DNA of 64,000 nt, from the NCBI GenBank assembly GCA_018399495.1, contig JAGYOG010000010.1, positions 1 to 64,000 on the forward strand. Reading direction: 5' to 3'. The stretch comes from Sphaerochaeta sp. (GTDB lineage: Bacteria > Spirochaetota > Spirochaetia > Sphaerochaetales > Sphaerochaetaceae). This document shows, piece after piece, positions 1 through 8,576 of this stretch (position 1 is the stretch's first letter; the number at the start of each line of letters is the position of its first letter). The position numbers were made by a program, and so were the translations under genes. The notes under the pieces were generated by a model. That model saw only the letters and a list, made by a program, of their open reading frames with translations, was not told where the DNA came from and made no database searches.

Positions 1-242
1 ACCAGTGAGCTGGGTCTAGTGGTAAGCAAGAGTTTCCATGAGACTACGATACCCAAAGCCATGGCGATGAAGGGAGCATTTGCCTGTATGTAGGGAATGT
101 TGAAACGTTCAAGCAGCATCACAACATAAGGACCCAGTATCAACCAAAAGAGCAGGCTGAGAACCATGGCCAGAGCTATGCTTAAGGCCGAATTTCCGGC
201 CTCTTTATCCTTCTGCATCAAGTTTCTTCTTGGTTTTTCCAT
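1..242 (-). CDS. Partial membrane protein (N-terminal part)
   Basis: Reading the minus strand from an ATG at 242 gives an uninterrupted frame that runs off the left edge of the window, so only about 80 N-terminal residues are present. A short basic, polar N-terminus (start MEKPRRNLMQKDKEAG) is followed by a hydrophobic span of roughly 20 residues, a short loop, and a second hydrophobic span, so this is an integral membrane protein with its N-terminus probably cytoplasmic. I do not recognise the family. It is divergent from addB, with only about 43 bases between the two likely starts. No strong ribosome binding site is visible (GATGAG lies a little upstream). An internal Met at codon 9 is an alternative start. 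Confidence 0.6.
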   Translation of the reverse strand, partial: MEKPRRNLMQKDKEAGNSALSIALAMVLSLLFWLILGPYVVMLLERFNIPYIQANAPFIAMALGIVVSWKLLLTTRPSSL

Positions 243-272
243 GACGTACGCTCATCGTACACACAAACATGA

Positions 273-278
273 TATACT
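273..278 (+). promoter_or_regulatory. Possible -10 element for addB
   Basis: TATACT lies 8 bases before the ATG at 286. If it is a -10 box, transcription would start at about 285-286 and the mRNA would be essentially leaderless, which fits the absence of a ribosome binding site. No convincing -35 hexamer is seen. Confidence 0.25.
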
Positions 279-285
279 GCAACGT

Positions 286-2901
286 ATGAGTCTACCACAA
301 ACGAAACGTTCCTATGTGCACCAGGCTTTTGATCAGGGATTGATTTGTGTATTCCCCACTGAAGTAGCAGCACGATCATACCTGGTGGATTATGCGCTTC
401 ATGGGAAAAATCATGCAATCCTGGCAGAGAGGGCAATCTCCTATGATACCTTTCGAGGCTATTTCCTGCCTCATCATGAAACCATGGCCCCCGCAAACAG
501 CCTTACCCGTCAGCTTTTCATCCATCAGTTGCTTGAATCAGGGAGTCTTCTTCGTTACTTTCTCAATCCAACGTATCCAGAGATGAACAACCGAGTGAAA
601 GGGTACTTGGCTAAACTGCTTCCATCCCTCCGGGATGCATGTGAGGAAGAGGTGCTCAGCAACCTCGACTCTGCCATGCAGACGGACCTCCTGGTGCTCT
701 ATGGGCAGTACCAGCAGTTCCTTGATGAGCATCAGCTGTTTGAACCAAGATATGAGAGGCCAAGCATCCCTGGTGACTGGGACAACAGTAAGGCATATTG
801 CATCCTTTTCTCAGATACCAGCCCAGAGGCTGCGAGCCTGTACGATCAGCTTGGAAGGCCTTCCTTCATGGAACTGAGGCCATCTCCTGAGGAGGATTCT
901 TCTGTGTTTCTGGAGGTTTTTCCCAATCATCTTGTGGAGATCAAGCAAACGCTTAAAAGGGTGAGGGAGCTGTTGGATGCAGGAGTGGAAACACACCAGA
1001 TTGTTATCGGCAGTACTGCAGCGGAAATCCTAATGGATGTGCTTCGAGAGGAAGCAATGCTCTATGGAATTCCTTTGACGATCAGGGAAGGGAAATCGGT
1101 ACTTGCCTACAGCAGTGGTCGATTTTTCAGTCTGCTCCAAGAGGTATATGATGAACAGTTTAGCCTGGAAAGCCTAAAATCACTCTTGCTTGACCCAGGT
1201 ATTCCCTGGGCTGAGGGAGAAAAGCATCGGCGTTTCATCAAGCGCGCAGTGGGGCAGTCAGTCATGCATGGCTCCCTCTATGGAGAGGATCAATACAGCT
1301 CCTTGCTGGGAGACGGGGTGTTGCAGAGGTGGTATGAAGGCTTGAAGCAGAGCATCATTGCAATCGTCCAAGCTGAAGATATTGAGGACTTGCGGCGGAA
1401 AATTAATCACTTCCAGGATACCTACTTCATTCCAACGCAGTGGGTGGACACCCCTGGGGAAGATGTGTATGCGTTCTGTCTTGATGCCATGGCACAGGTC
1501 AAGGATGCGATGGAGAAGACAGGAATCACCTCATACCCCAGGATCTTTTCCTTTTTACTCTCCTTCCTGCAAAACAAGCGCTATGTATTCCAACAGAAGA
1601 ATGAAGGTATTGCCGTCTACCGATGGCCGCAGGTATCAGCTCTGAGTGCTGATTATCTCTTTATCCTTGCCCTCGATCAGGAAGGCTCTCGTTGCATTGA
1701 ACGCCCCTTGGAGTTTCTGCCCCAACAGATTGAGAAGGCACTTCATAGGGAGGTCGATACGACCGATGCTCAGTTCCGCTGTGCAACTCTGGGGGAAGGA
1801 AAGCGGTTCCTCTCCTGCCATATGCGTCGCTATGAAGGGGAGTTGATGGTTCCTTCCCACTTCCTGCAGCATAATCGTCTCACGATGTATGAAGGTGATC
1901 CAAATGTCATTACAGATCCATTGGCTGCAGAACTGTTTCTCTACAAGCATGCTGTGCTTCCTGACGTAAAGGCGACAGCAAGCCAGAAGAATTGGTTCCT
2001 TGCAGCCAAGAAAACGGTGCTCTCTGAACGTGCTGACGACTATACCCGGCATACTATCAAGCCGGATCTCATTGCAAGGCTGAAGGATGAACAAGGAAGA
2101 TTCCATTTCTCGCCAACCGGCATCGACCAGTTTGACCACTGTCCGTATGCATGGCTTGCAAGGTATCTCTATGGATTGACCACTGAGGAGTATGAAGTAC
2201 AACCGGTGGACCACCAGAGGATTGGAATGTTCCTACATTCCGTGTACCAACGGTTTTTTTCTGAGATTCGTGACTATGACCCCAAACAGATTGAGATGTA
2301 TCAGGAGCGCCTGTATGCGTTGTTTGACGAGTGTTTGGTTTCCTATTATGGACAGCGTGGGCCATCCCCATCTATGAGGAGTTGGATTATTGCAAGCTAT
2401 AAGGAAAAAGTTGCCTCTATTCTTGACTGTGAAGCTGCATTGTTTGCCCATGGAAGGTCCATTGCATTTGAAGTGAAATATGAAGTAGCGCAATACCCTC
2501 TTCTTATAAATGGCCGGATCGACCGTGTGGTCAGCCTCAACCCCCCAGGGAATACCAGGCTTGCTGTCATAGACTATAAGAAAGGGGTTCCGGAAGTAAA
2601 ACGGGCATCAGAGCATCTTGAGTCTTTCCAGCTACCCATCTACCGATTCTTGTTGACTCATGACAGTGATGTTTCTGTAGCCAATGCTTCCTACTACAGC
2701 GTCAAGGACGAAAAGTACTACACGCTCTGGGCTCATGAGGATGATCCATCTGCACTACTTTGTGAAGAGCAACTGCAACAGCGCCTGGAGAGTCTGCTTG
2801 ATGCAGTACAAGGTGGGCATCTGATGGCAACGCCCTCGAAGAAGCATTGCGGTACCTGTCCTTACCGATCCTTGTGCCGAAGGAGGTACGCAACTCTATG
2901 A
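286..2901 (+). CDS. addB: AddB-like PD-(D/E)XK nuclease subunit with Fe-S cluster
   Basis: This protein of about 871 residues is the probable partner of the adjacent AddA helicase-nuclease in double-strand break resection. The C-terminal third carries a RecB-type nuclease signature, GRIDRV followed by IDYKKG. It also has the AddB cysteine arrangement: one Cys near residue 619 (DHCPYAW) and three near 855, 858 and 864 (CGTCPYRSLC), which in the family hold a 4Fe-4S cluster. No Walker A motif is seen in the N-terminal region, so it is probably a catalytically inactive helicase-like scaffold with an active nuclease domain. The frame is open back to 166, but that region overlaps the divergent membrane protein gene. 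I chose the ATG at 286 because the protein-like sequence begins there. No Shine-Dalgarno is visible. The stop overlaps the addA start as ATGA. Confidence 0.82.
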   Translation: MSLPQTKRSYVHQAFDQGLICVFPTEVAARSYLVDYALHGKNHAILAERAISYDTFRGYFLPHHETMAPANSLTRQLFIHQLLESGSLLRYFLNPTYPEMNNRVKGYLAKLLPSLRDACEEEVLSNLDSAMQTDLLVLYGQYQQFLDEHQLFEPRYERPSIPGDWDNSKAYCILFSDTSPEAASLYDQLGRPSFMELRPSPEEDSSVFLEVFPNHLVEIKQTLKRVRELLDAGVETHQIVIGSTAAEILMDVLREEAMLYGIPLTIREGKSVLAYSSGRFFSLLQEVYDEQFSLESLKSLLLDPGIPWAEGEKHRRFIKRAVGQSVMHGSLYGEDQYSSLLGDGVLQRWYEGLKQSIIAIVQAEDIEDLRRKINHFQDTYFIPTQWVDTPGEDVYAFCLDAMAQVKDAMEKTGITSYPRIFSFLLSFLQNKRYVFQQKNEGIAVYRWPQVSALSADYLFILALDQEGSRCIERPLEFLPQQIEKALHREVDTTDAQFRCATLGEGKRFLSCHMRRYEGELMVPSHFLQHNRLTMYEGDPNVITDPLAAELFLYKHAVLPDVKATASQKNWFLAAKKTVLSERADDYTRHTIKPDLIARLKDEQGRFHFSPTGIDQFDHCPYAWLARYLYGLTTEEYEVQPVDHQRIGMFLHSVYQRFFSEIRDYDPKQIEMYQERLYALFDECLVSYYGQRGPSPSMRSWIIASYKEKVASILDCEAALFAHGRSIAFEVKYEVAQYPLLINGRIDRVVSLNPPGNTRLAVIDYKKGVPEVKRASEHLESFQLPIYRFLLTHDSDVSVANASYYSVKDEKYYTLWAHEDDPSALLCEEQLQQRLESLLDAVQGGHLMATPSKKHCGTCPYRSLCRRRYATL

Positions 2902-5900
2902 TTCGATTCGAAGATTTTCTGAAACATACAAACGCAAGGCTGGACGATAACCAGAAGAAGGCTGTGAATGTCCTGAACAACTGTGTTGTATCTGCCGGAG
3001 CCGGTTCAGGGAAGACCACGGTTCTCAGTTACCGGTTCCTTCGTCTGGTCCTTGAAAGAAAAGCCCGGTGTGATGAAATCCTTACCCTGACGTTCACCCG
3101 AAAGGCTGCAAGGGAGATGCATCAGCGTATTCATAAGCACCTGCTTACCTGCCTTGAGGATGAAGAAATTGCCCAACAACTGGAGACCTTCAGTGAAGCA
3201 TCCATCTCGACATTGGACAGCTTCTGCGCGACGATAGTCAGAAGTAATTCCGTGGCCTATGGTGTACCACAGGATTTTGTCATCGATGATGAAAAAAACC
3301 TGGGAACCATCCGCCGGGTAGCTACTGAACTGCTGGATGCGTATCCACAGAGCCCGGGGGCGAAGTTGCTCAGTGAGCTCTATACCCCCGATACCCTGAT
3401 AGACAATGTATTTGTCCCTTTGGCGAGCAATTACTATTGTCTTCCCAAGACTGTTGAGGAAGGTGGGGCCGAGAGGATTCTTGCAGCAGTAGAGGATGAG
3501 TATGAACGCCTGTTTATACAGTACCGCCAGATGTTGGATCTCTATGCTTCCCTTACCGACAAGGGGAATACGGTGCAAGGCTACAAGAGCGATGCACAGT
3601 TGATGCTCTCCAAGATGGATGCCTGTCAGGACAAGGAGGAACTCAGTTCCTTGCTGTGTTCTGGGTTTGCCCATCGTAGGGCTCCTGGGGCTGGGAAAGC
3701 AGAAGATATTCAGACCATCAAGGAAACTGTGGCGGTGTATAGGGAGCTCAGGAGTAAACTCTGCATGGCGCTGAGTATTCTTCTTGCGCAGGACCAACTG
3801 CATGCTGTTCTGGCTTTCATGCAGGAGTTTGTGACCAGGTACCAGAGGGAGAAACGCTCAAGCGGGATACTTACCTTTGCCGATGTCTCTACTCTTGCTG
3901 TTACGATGCTCGCTGAGGACAAGACTTTACGGGCATTTTACAAGAAGAAGTTCCGCTACATCATGATTGATGAATTCCAGGATAATAATGCACAACAGAA
4001 AGCGATGCTTTATCTCCTCGCTGAACGACTCGATAGGGAAGGTGATGGTATCCCTCTTCCTGAGGATTTGCAAAAGGATAAGCTATTCTTTGTGGGAGAT
4101 GAGAAGCAGTCAATCTACCGCTTCAGGGGTAGCGATGTCCGGGTTTTTAAACAACTGAGTGGAGAGCTGGCTTCCATCGGAGGGGAGACCATAACCCTGG
4201 GAAGGAACTACCGAAGTGAGCCGGACTTGATTGGACTGTTCAATACGATGTTCGCCAGCATCATGAAGAATGAAGGTGAGAGCTATGAGGCAGATTTCTC
4301 CACATTGGAATACCGTAGTGCCTCCCCTGGTGTGCAAAGCAGTTGTACGCTTCTGATCAAACCCTATCAGGAGAGTGGCGGTGACGAAGAGGAGGAGGAA
4401 GCTTCCTCCGTTGAAGCAGAGGCATATACCATTGCAAAGATGGTGAGGCAGATGCTTGAAAGCGATGAGTTCCTGATTCCCTCAAAAGAGGGACCAAGAA
4501 GGCCGGTGGCAAGCGATATAGCACTCCTGCTTCGCACTACCAGCAACCAGCTGAGTTTTGAAAAAGCCTTCAGAAGATTCAATATACCTTATACGGTGCA
4601 GGCAGCGCGATCCTTGATGTTGGAAGCTCCAGCGAACGATCTGTATGCCATGTTGCAGCTTACCCTCTACCCTGAAGATAAGCAGGCGTATGCCACCGTG
4701 CTTCGCTCTCCGTTCTGTAATCTAAGTGACTGGGCAATTACTCATGTGGTTCAGGAACCACTTTTTTCCCTACTTCCCATTCTCTCTGAGGACGACAGCG
4801 AGCGATTGGCAGCTTTTGGGGCGTTCTATCAACGGTTGTATCAGGCGGTAGGCAGTGAATCATTGAGTACCCTTGCGCTGATGCTGTGGTATGAGAGCGG
4901 TTACTACCTCTCCTTGGTTTCCAATCCCCAGTACCAGGTATATGTTGAGCATTTTGCCTTTTTTCACCGCTTGGCACAGATCCAGGAGGAACAGGGCAAG
5001 AGTGTCAGCCAATTTGTCGATTTCCTGAGACGTAATCTGGTCCAGAACGAAAAAATTGACCAGCTAGAGGTGATAAAGGAACAAGAGTCGGGACTTCAGA
5101 TTATGTCGATCCATAAGTCCAAAGGACTGGAGTTTCCCATTGTTATCGTGGGTAATACCGCATCCAAGGGTAAAGGTGGAGGCGATTATTTCAGCACCTT
5201 CCTCGATATCCCGATTCCTCACTATCTCTCTGCCACCTACCATGTCTCAGCTACGAAGAGGGAAAGAGTCCGTCATGCAGGACCCCTCTTTGCCGGTAGT
5301 GAAGAACAAGACATGGAGATTGCTGAGTTGAAACGGCTTCTGTATGTTGCCATGACCAGGGCTGAGACCCACCTCATACTCAGTGGAGCATTCTCGAAAA
5401 ACAACAGGGGATTGGATCCTTCCAAGAAAGCTGACACGTTGCTTCAGATGCTGGTTGGAAGTCTACCTCTGGATATAGACAATCCAGTGTATGATGAAGG
5501 CATACTGAAGGTGCGACCCATAGAGAGCATTCCTGAGTACTATCTTTACAGTGGGGAGAGAGAGGAAAAATCAGAGGTAAAGGCAAGGCTCCAGACTGCC
5601 GAGCGTTGGTACGAGCAAGCCACTCCAGCCTATGAAGGGCAACCTATCAGGGTTGCCACCACCAAGCTTCATCCCCTTGCCCCTGGAGGGGAATGCGTGG
5701 AGTTGCCACGGTATCCCAGTGATGAGATCCTTAGTAGGTATTCTGAAGAACAGGTTACCGGGTTTGGTACCTTCGTGCATGCGCTTTGTGAGCAGAGGGT
5801 GCTTGGGAAAGATATTGAAAAGCTCTCTTCTCTTATGCCTGATTCCCTGACAAAGGTCTTGAAAGCCCAAGAGCTGGCTGTGTTGAGAGAGGATGCAATG

Positions 5901-6233
5901 GCTCTTTGTAAGGGTTTTCTGGAGAGCGAGTGGTATGAGAGAGCGGTCAAGTCGTATCCTGCCCAGTGTGAAGTAGGTTTCTTCAGTGCTGTTGAGCAGG
6001 AAGGAAAAACCATCGTCGCAGAAGGTGCGATCGATTTGCTGGTGAAGCAGAATGACGCATATCTTGTGATAGATTTCAAGACCGATAGACGTAGGGATGA
6101 ATCCATCCACCGTTTTCAGGTAGAGACCTATATGCAAGCAATTGAAAGAATTCATCAACATCCGGTACGGGGGTGCGTCATCTATTTACGTGACCCTGAG
6201 CAGGTGTTGGTATGGGAAGGAGAGAACGTATGA
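2898..6233 (+). CDS. addA: AddA-like UvrD-family helicase-nuclease
   Basis: This protein of about 1,111 residues has superfamily 1A helicase motifs in order: Walker A SAGAGSGKT at residues 32-40, motif Ia (LTFTRKAAREM), Walker B (IDEFQD), motif III (GDEKQSIYRFRG), motif IV (GRNYRS), motif V (SIHKSKGLEFP) and motif VI (LLYVAMTRA). A C-terminal PD-(D/E)XK nuclease follows (EGAIDLL, then VIDFKTDR, then QVETYMQA). With the upstream addB this makes an AddAB/RexAB-type recombination complex that processes DNA ends for RecA. The start at 2898 overlaps the addB stop. AGGAGG at 2881-2886 sits 11 bases ahead of the ATG, whereas an earlier in-frame start lies inside the addB Fe-S motif. Its stop overlaps the next gene by ATGA, so the three genes are probably cotranscribed. 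Confidence 0.9.
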   Translation: MIRFEDFLKHTNARLDDNQKKAVNVLNNCVVSAGAGSGKTTVLSYRFLRLVLERKARCDEILTLTFTRKAAREMHQRIHKHLLTCLEDEEIAQQLETFSEASISTLDSFCATIVRSNSVAYGVPQDFVIDDEKNLGTIRRVATELLDAYPQSPGAKLLSELYTPDTLIDNVFVPLASNYYCLPKTVEEGGAERILAAVEDEYERLFIQYRQMLDLYASLTDKGNTVQGYKSDAQLMLSKMDACQDKEELSSLLCSGFAHRRAPGAGKAEDIQTIKETVAVYRELRSKLCMALSILLAQDQLHAVLAFMQEFVTRYQREKRSSGILTFADVSTLAVTMLAEDKTLRAFYKKKFRYIMIDEFQDNNAQQKAMLYLLAERLDREGDGIPLPEDLQKDKLFFVGDEKQSIYRFRGSDVRVFKQLSGELASIGGETITLGRNYRSEPDLIGLFNTMFASIMKNEGESYEADFSTLEYRSASPGVQSSCTLLIKPYQESGGDEEEEEASSVEAEAYTIAKMVRQMLESDEFLIPSKEGPRRPVASDIALLLRTTSNQLSFEKAFRRFNIPYTVQAARSLMLEAPANDLYAMLQLTLYPEDKQAYATVLRSPFCNLSDWAITHVVQEPLFSLLPILSEDDSERLAAFGAFYQRLYQAVGSESLSTLALMLWYESGYYLSLVSNPQYQVYVEHFAFFHRLAQIQEEQGKSVSQFVDFLRRNLVQNEKIDQLEVIKEQESGLQIMSIHKSKGLEFPIVIVGNTASKGKGGGDYFSTFLDIPIPHYLSATYHVSATKRERVRHAGPLFAGSEEQDMEIAELKRLLYVAMTRAETHLILSGAFSKNNRGLDPSKKADTLLQMLVGSLPLDIDNPVYDEGILKVRPIESIPEYYLYSGEREEKSEVKARLQTAERWYEQATPAYEGQPIRVATTKLHPLAPGGECVELPRYPSDEILSRYSEEQVTGFGTFVHALCEQRVLGKDIEKLSSLMPDSLTKVLKAQELAVLREDAMALCKGFLESEWYERAVKSYPAQCEVGFFSAVEQEGKTIVAEGAIDLLVKQNDAYLVIDFKTDRRRDESIHRFQVETYMQAIERIHQHPVRGCVIYLRDPEQVLVWEGENV

Positions 6234-7231
6234 TGAGGATTCCATTTGAGACAATGTGTGCACAGTTTGAACGCGTGCTGGAAAGCCGGGATATGGATAA
6301 GCGTGATGCAGTACTCTGTGCTCGTCTGATAGCTGAGACCTCACTTGAAGGGGTGTACACCCATGGTGCGAATCGCTTTGCATCATTGATCAAGGGAATT
6401 GATGAGAAGTGGGTAGATGTACACTCCCATGCCCACAAGAGTGATTCGTTCGGGCCTCTTGAACGATGGGACGGAAAACGTGGTGTGGGGAACCTGAATG
6501 CCCACTCCTGTATGAAGCGAGCCATTGAACTGGCAAAAGAACATACCATTGGCTGTGTTGCCTTAAAGCATACCAATCACTGGATGAGACCTGGAACCTA
6601 TGGATTGATGGCTGCCAAGGAAGGATGTATTGCGCTTCTCTGGACCAACACGATGCCGCTGATGAGTCCTTGGGGTGGTGCCGATACCAAGGTAGGGAAT
6701 AATCCTCTGGTATTGGCCATTCCCAGTGAAGAGGGACCACTTCTTGTTGATATGGCCATGTCACTCTTCAGTTATGGCAAGCTGGAAACCTATGTAAGGG
6801 AGAAGAAGAAACTTCCAGTCCCCGGTGGGTGGGATGAGAAAGGAGAACTCACTACCAATGCAGAATCGATTCTGCAAAGCAAACGCTCACTCCCCATTGG
6901 TTTCTGGAAGGGGACCAGCCTAGCGCTTGCCCTCGATTTGATTGCAGCAACCCTGTCGGGAGGGAGAACCACCCGCTCCATCGGGTCATTGCCAGAGGAA
7001 GGGGAAGTCTCCCAGGTCTTCTTGGTCTTTGATATATCGAAGTTCCCCGACCAGGAGGAAATGCAGAGAGAGATCCAGGCAACACTTGAGGACTTGAAGG
7101 ACTCAACACCATTGGACGCAGAGAAGCCGGTTCGTTATCCAGGACAATTTAGGGAGCGAACAAGAAAGGAGAACCTTGAGAAGGGAATCCCTGTTGATGA
7201 GGCTGTCTGGAATACCATTCTCACTCTCTGA
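6230..7231 (+). CDS. Ldh2/YiaK-type NAD(P)-dependent dehydrogenase
   Basis: The 333-residue protein belongs to the malate/L-lactate dehydrogenase (Ldh2) family, which uses NAD(P)H to reduce 2-oxoacids and related keto acids. Recognisable blocks are THGANRF near the N-terminus, DGKRGVGN, HTNHWMRPGTYG and GNNPLVLAIP. HTNHWMR in particular resembles 2,3-diketo-L-gulonate reductase (YiaK) more than malate or ureidoglycolate dehydrogenases. The exact substrate is not settled. The start at 6230 overlaps the addA stop and has AAGGAGA upstream. Co-transcription with addAB looks positional rather than functional. The stop abuts the convergent stop of the next gene, so TGATCA at 7229-7234 holds both stop codons and there is no room for a terminator. 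Confidence 0.85.
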   Translation: MMRIPFETMCAQFERVLESRDMDKRDAVLCARLIAETSLEGVYTHGANRFASLIKGIDEKWVDVHSHAHKSDSFGPLERWDGKRGVGNLNAHSCMKRAIELAKEHTIGCVALKHTNHWMRPGTYGLMAAKEGCIALLWTNTMPLMSPWGGADTKVGNNPLVLAIPSEEGPLLVDMAMSLFSYGKLETYVREKKKLPVPGGWDEKGELTTNAESILQSKRSLPIGFWKGTSLALALDLIAATLSGGRTTRSIGSLPEEGEVSQVFLVFDISKFPDQEEMQREIQATLEDLKDSTPLDAEKPVRYPGQFRERTRKENLEKGIPVDEAVWNTILTL

Positions 7232-8470
7232 TCAGATATATCCGAACAGGGGACCAAAGAGCAGGACAACAATGAGAAACCAGAGGGCATAAACCCCCAT
7301 GAATATGCCCTGTATCCGAATGAAGGATTTTCTTCTCAGCAGTGTCACCACCAGGAATCCAAGGTTGGCGAGTAATAACAGGTTCTCTGCAAGTACTGCC
7401 AAGCGGTTGGGACTCAGTCCATATTGAAGAAACCTCCCTCCAATGGCAATGAGGGCAAAGGTATCTATGCCTATGGCCGCCAATGCTCCCGTGATGAGCA
7501 CTACGCGGTGAAATGCTGTGGTATGCTCATTCTCTAGAAGGTCCGTAGCATAAAGGATCATCATCAAGACCAATGCAAGCAATACATCGATTACCAACAG
7601 CAGGTTTCGGTCTTCAGTAATAGGAAGTCTTCCTACTACCAAGGCAGTTAAAAAGGAAATCATCACAACGGTAATTACAGGGAGGAAAATGGTAGCCAAC
7701 AGACGAGTAAGTGCTGCCATCTGGTTTTCTTTGTATTGCAGGAGGTATCGAGCAGACAGGGGAAGTAGGGTAAGGATACCGGTAATCACAAACGGGGCAA
7801 GACGGTCCTCGACATTGACCCCCACCGCTTCAAAGAGGACGAAGGTCAGCATCATCACCACAAAGACGGCACAGGCTAACAGGAATGTGAGCAGCAGTAC
7901 CTCTCCGGTAAGGCGTATATGCCTACTCATTCGTTCCTGAAGTGTTCCTCTCTGGGTAGGTATGGCAAGACTTACCACCAGAAGCAGTGGAAGATGGATG
8001 AGGGAAAGGAGTTTGGTCTGAGCGTCTTCAGTTCCTGTCATGCTGAACTGCAGATTCATCAGTAGTGCAAGGATTCCAAGAAATGAGAGATACCCTATTA
8101 AAGACTTGCGCTCTTTTGCCAAATAGAGCGTGAGGAACAGGATTACAAGAAAGGGTAGATTAAGGCCATAGAAGAGCATTGTCTGGTCATTGAATGGAAA
8201 TCCGAGAAGCGTTGGTACCTGCGAGATGATGAGCTGGGCCACCAGAATGATAATGAATAGTTTGGGAACTACCTTACTGTGAGGTTCTTCATTTAAGGTG
8301 AATCGAGCCCCCATGCGATAGAGGGAGAGCAAGGTGGCTTCATCCCTAGGAAGGAACTCTTCGAGCTCCTGCTGTACTTGCTCTTGTTTTTGGAGCTTCT
8401 CACCACTCGTGGGAGATTGTTCTTGACGCAACAGTACTTGTTCTTTCCATGCAGTGAGTATCGATTTCAT
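7232..8470 (-). CDS. Uncharacterised polytopic membrane protein
   Basis: The protein has 412 residues, starting at the ATG at 8470 preceded by GGAGGG (minus strand). The longer open frame to 8557 lacks a ribosome binding site. A polar N-terminus of about 70 residues, rich in Gln and Glu, is followed by at least ten hydrophobic segments, so this is an inner-membrane protein. The segment YGLSPNRLAVLAENLLLL near the C-terminus looks like a conserved family motif, but I cannot assign a function. It is convergent with the Ldh2-type gene, their stops abutting, and lies downstream of the fucI terminator on the same strand, so it probably has its own promoter in 8471-8523. Confidence 0.75.
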   Translation of the reverse strand: MKSILTAWKEQVLLRQEQSPTSGEKLQKQEQVQQELEEFLPRDEATLLSLYRMGARFTLNEEPHSKVVPKLFIIILVAQLIISQVPTLLGFPFNDQTMLFYGLNLPFLVILFLTLYLAKERKSLIGYLSFLGILALLMNLQFSMTGTEDAQTKLLSLIHLPLLLVVSLAIPTQRGTLQERMSRHIRLTGEVLLLTFLLACAVFVVMMLTFVLFEAVGVNVEDRLAPFVITGILTLLPLSARYLLQYKENQMAALTRLLATIFLPVITVVMISFLTALVVGRLPITEDRNLLLVIDVLLALVLMMILYATDLLENEHTTAFHRVVLITGALAAIGIDTFALIAIGGRFLQYGLSPNRLAVLAENLLLLANLGFLVVTLLRRKSFIRIQGIFMGVYALWFLIVVLLFGPLFGYI

Positions 8471-8523
8471 ATAGCCCTCCAAAGAAGCATAACATCGGTT
8501 GAGGGAAATGGATACAACACGTG

Positions 8524-8554
8524 AAAAAAACGGGTTGGCACTGAGGCCAACCCG
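8524..8554 (-). terminator. Rho-independent terminator of fucI
   Basis: An 8-bp perfect stem (CGGGTTGG at 8531-8538 with CCAACCCG at 8547-8554, 8-base loop) is followed on the minus strand by a run of seven T. It lies about 25 bases past the fucI stop. Confidence 0.9.
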
Positions 8555-8576
8555 CAATCAATAGAAGAACTATTGT

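Noticed and set aside
166-285. N-terminal 40-codon extension of AddB
   Set aside because: It lies on the divergent membrane protein gene, whose frame is clean, and the sequence does not look like an AddB N-terminus.
5571-6161. Long antisense open frame within addA
   Set aside because: It overlaps the conserved AddA nuclease domain, has no recognisable motifs and no start signals.
7229-7234. TGATCA as a regulatory palindrome
   Set aside because: It is simply the two convergent stop codons lying side by side.
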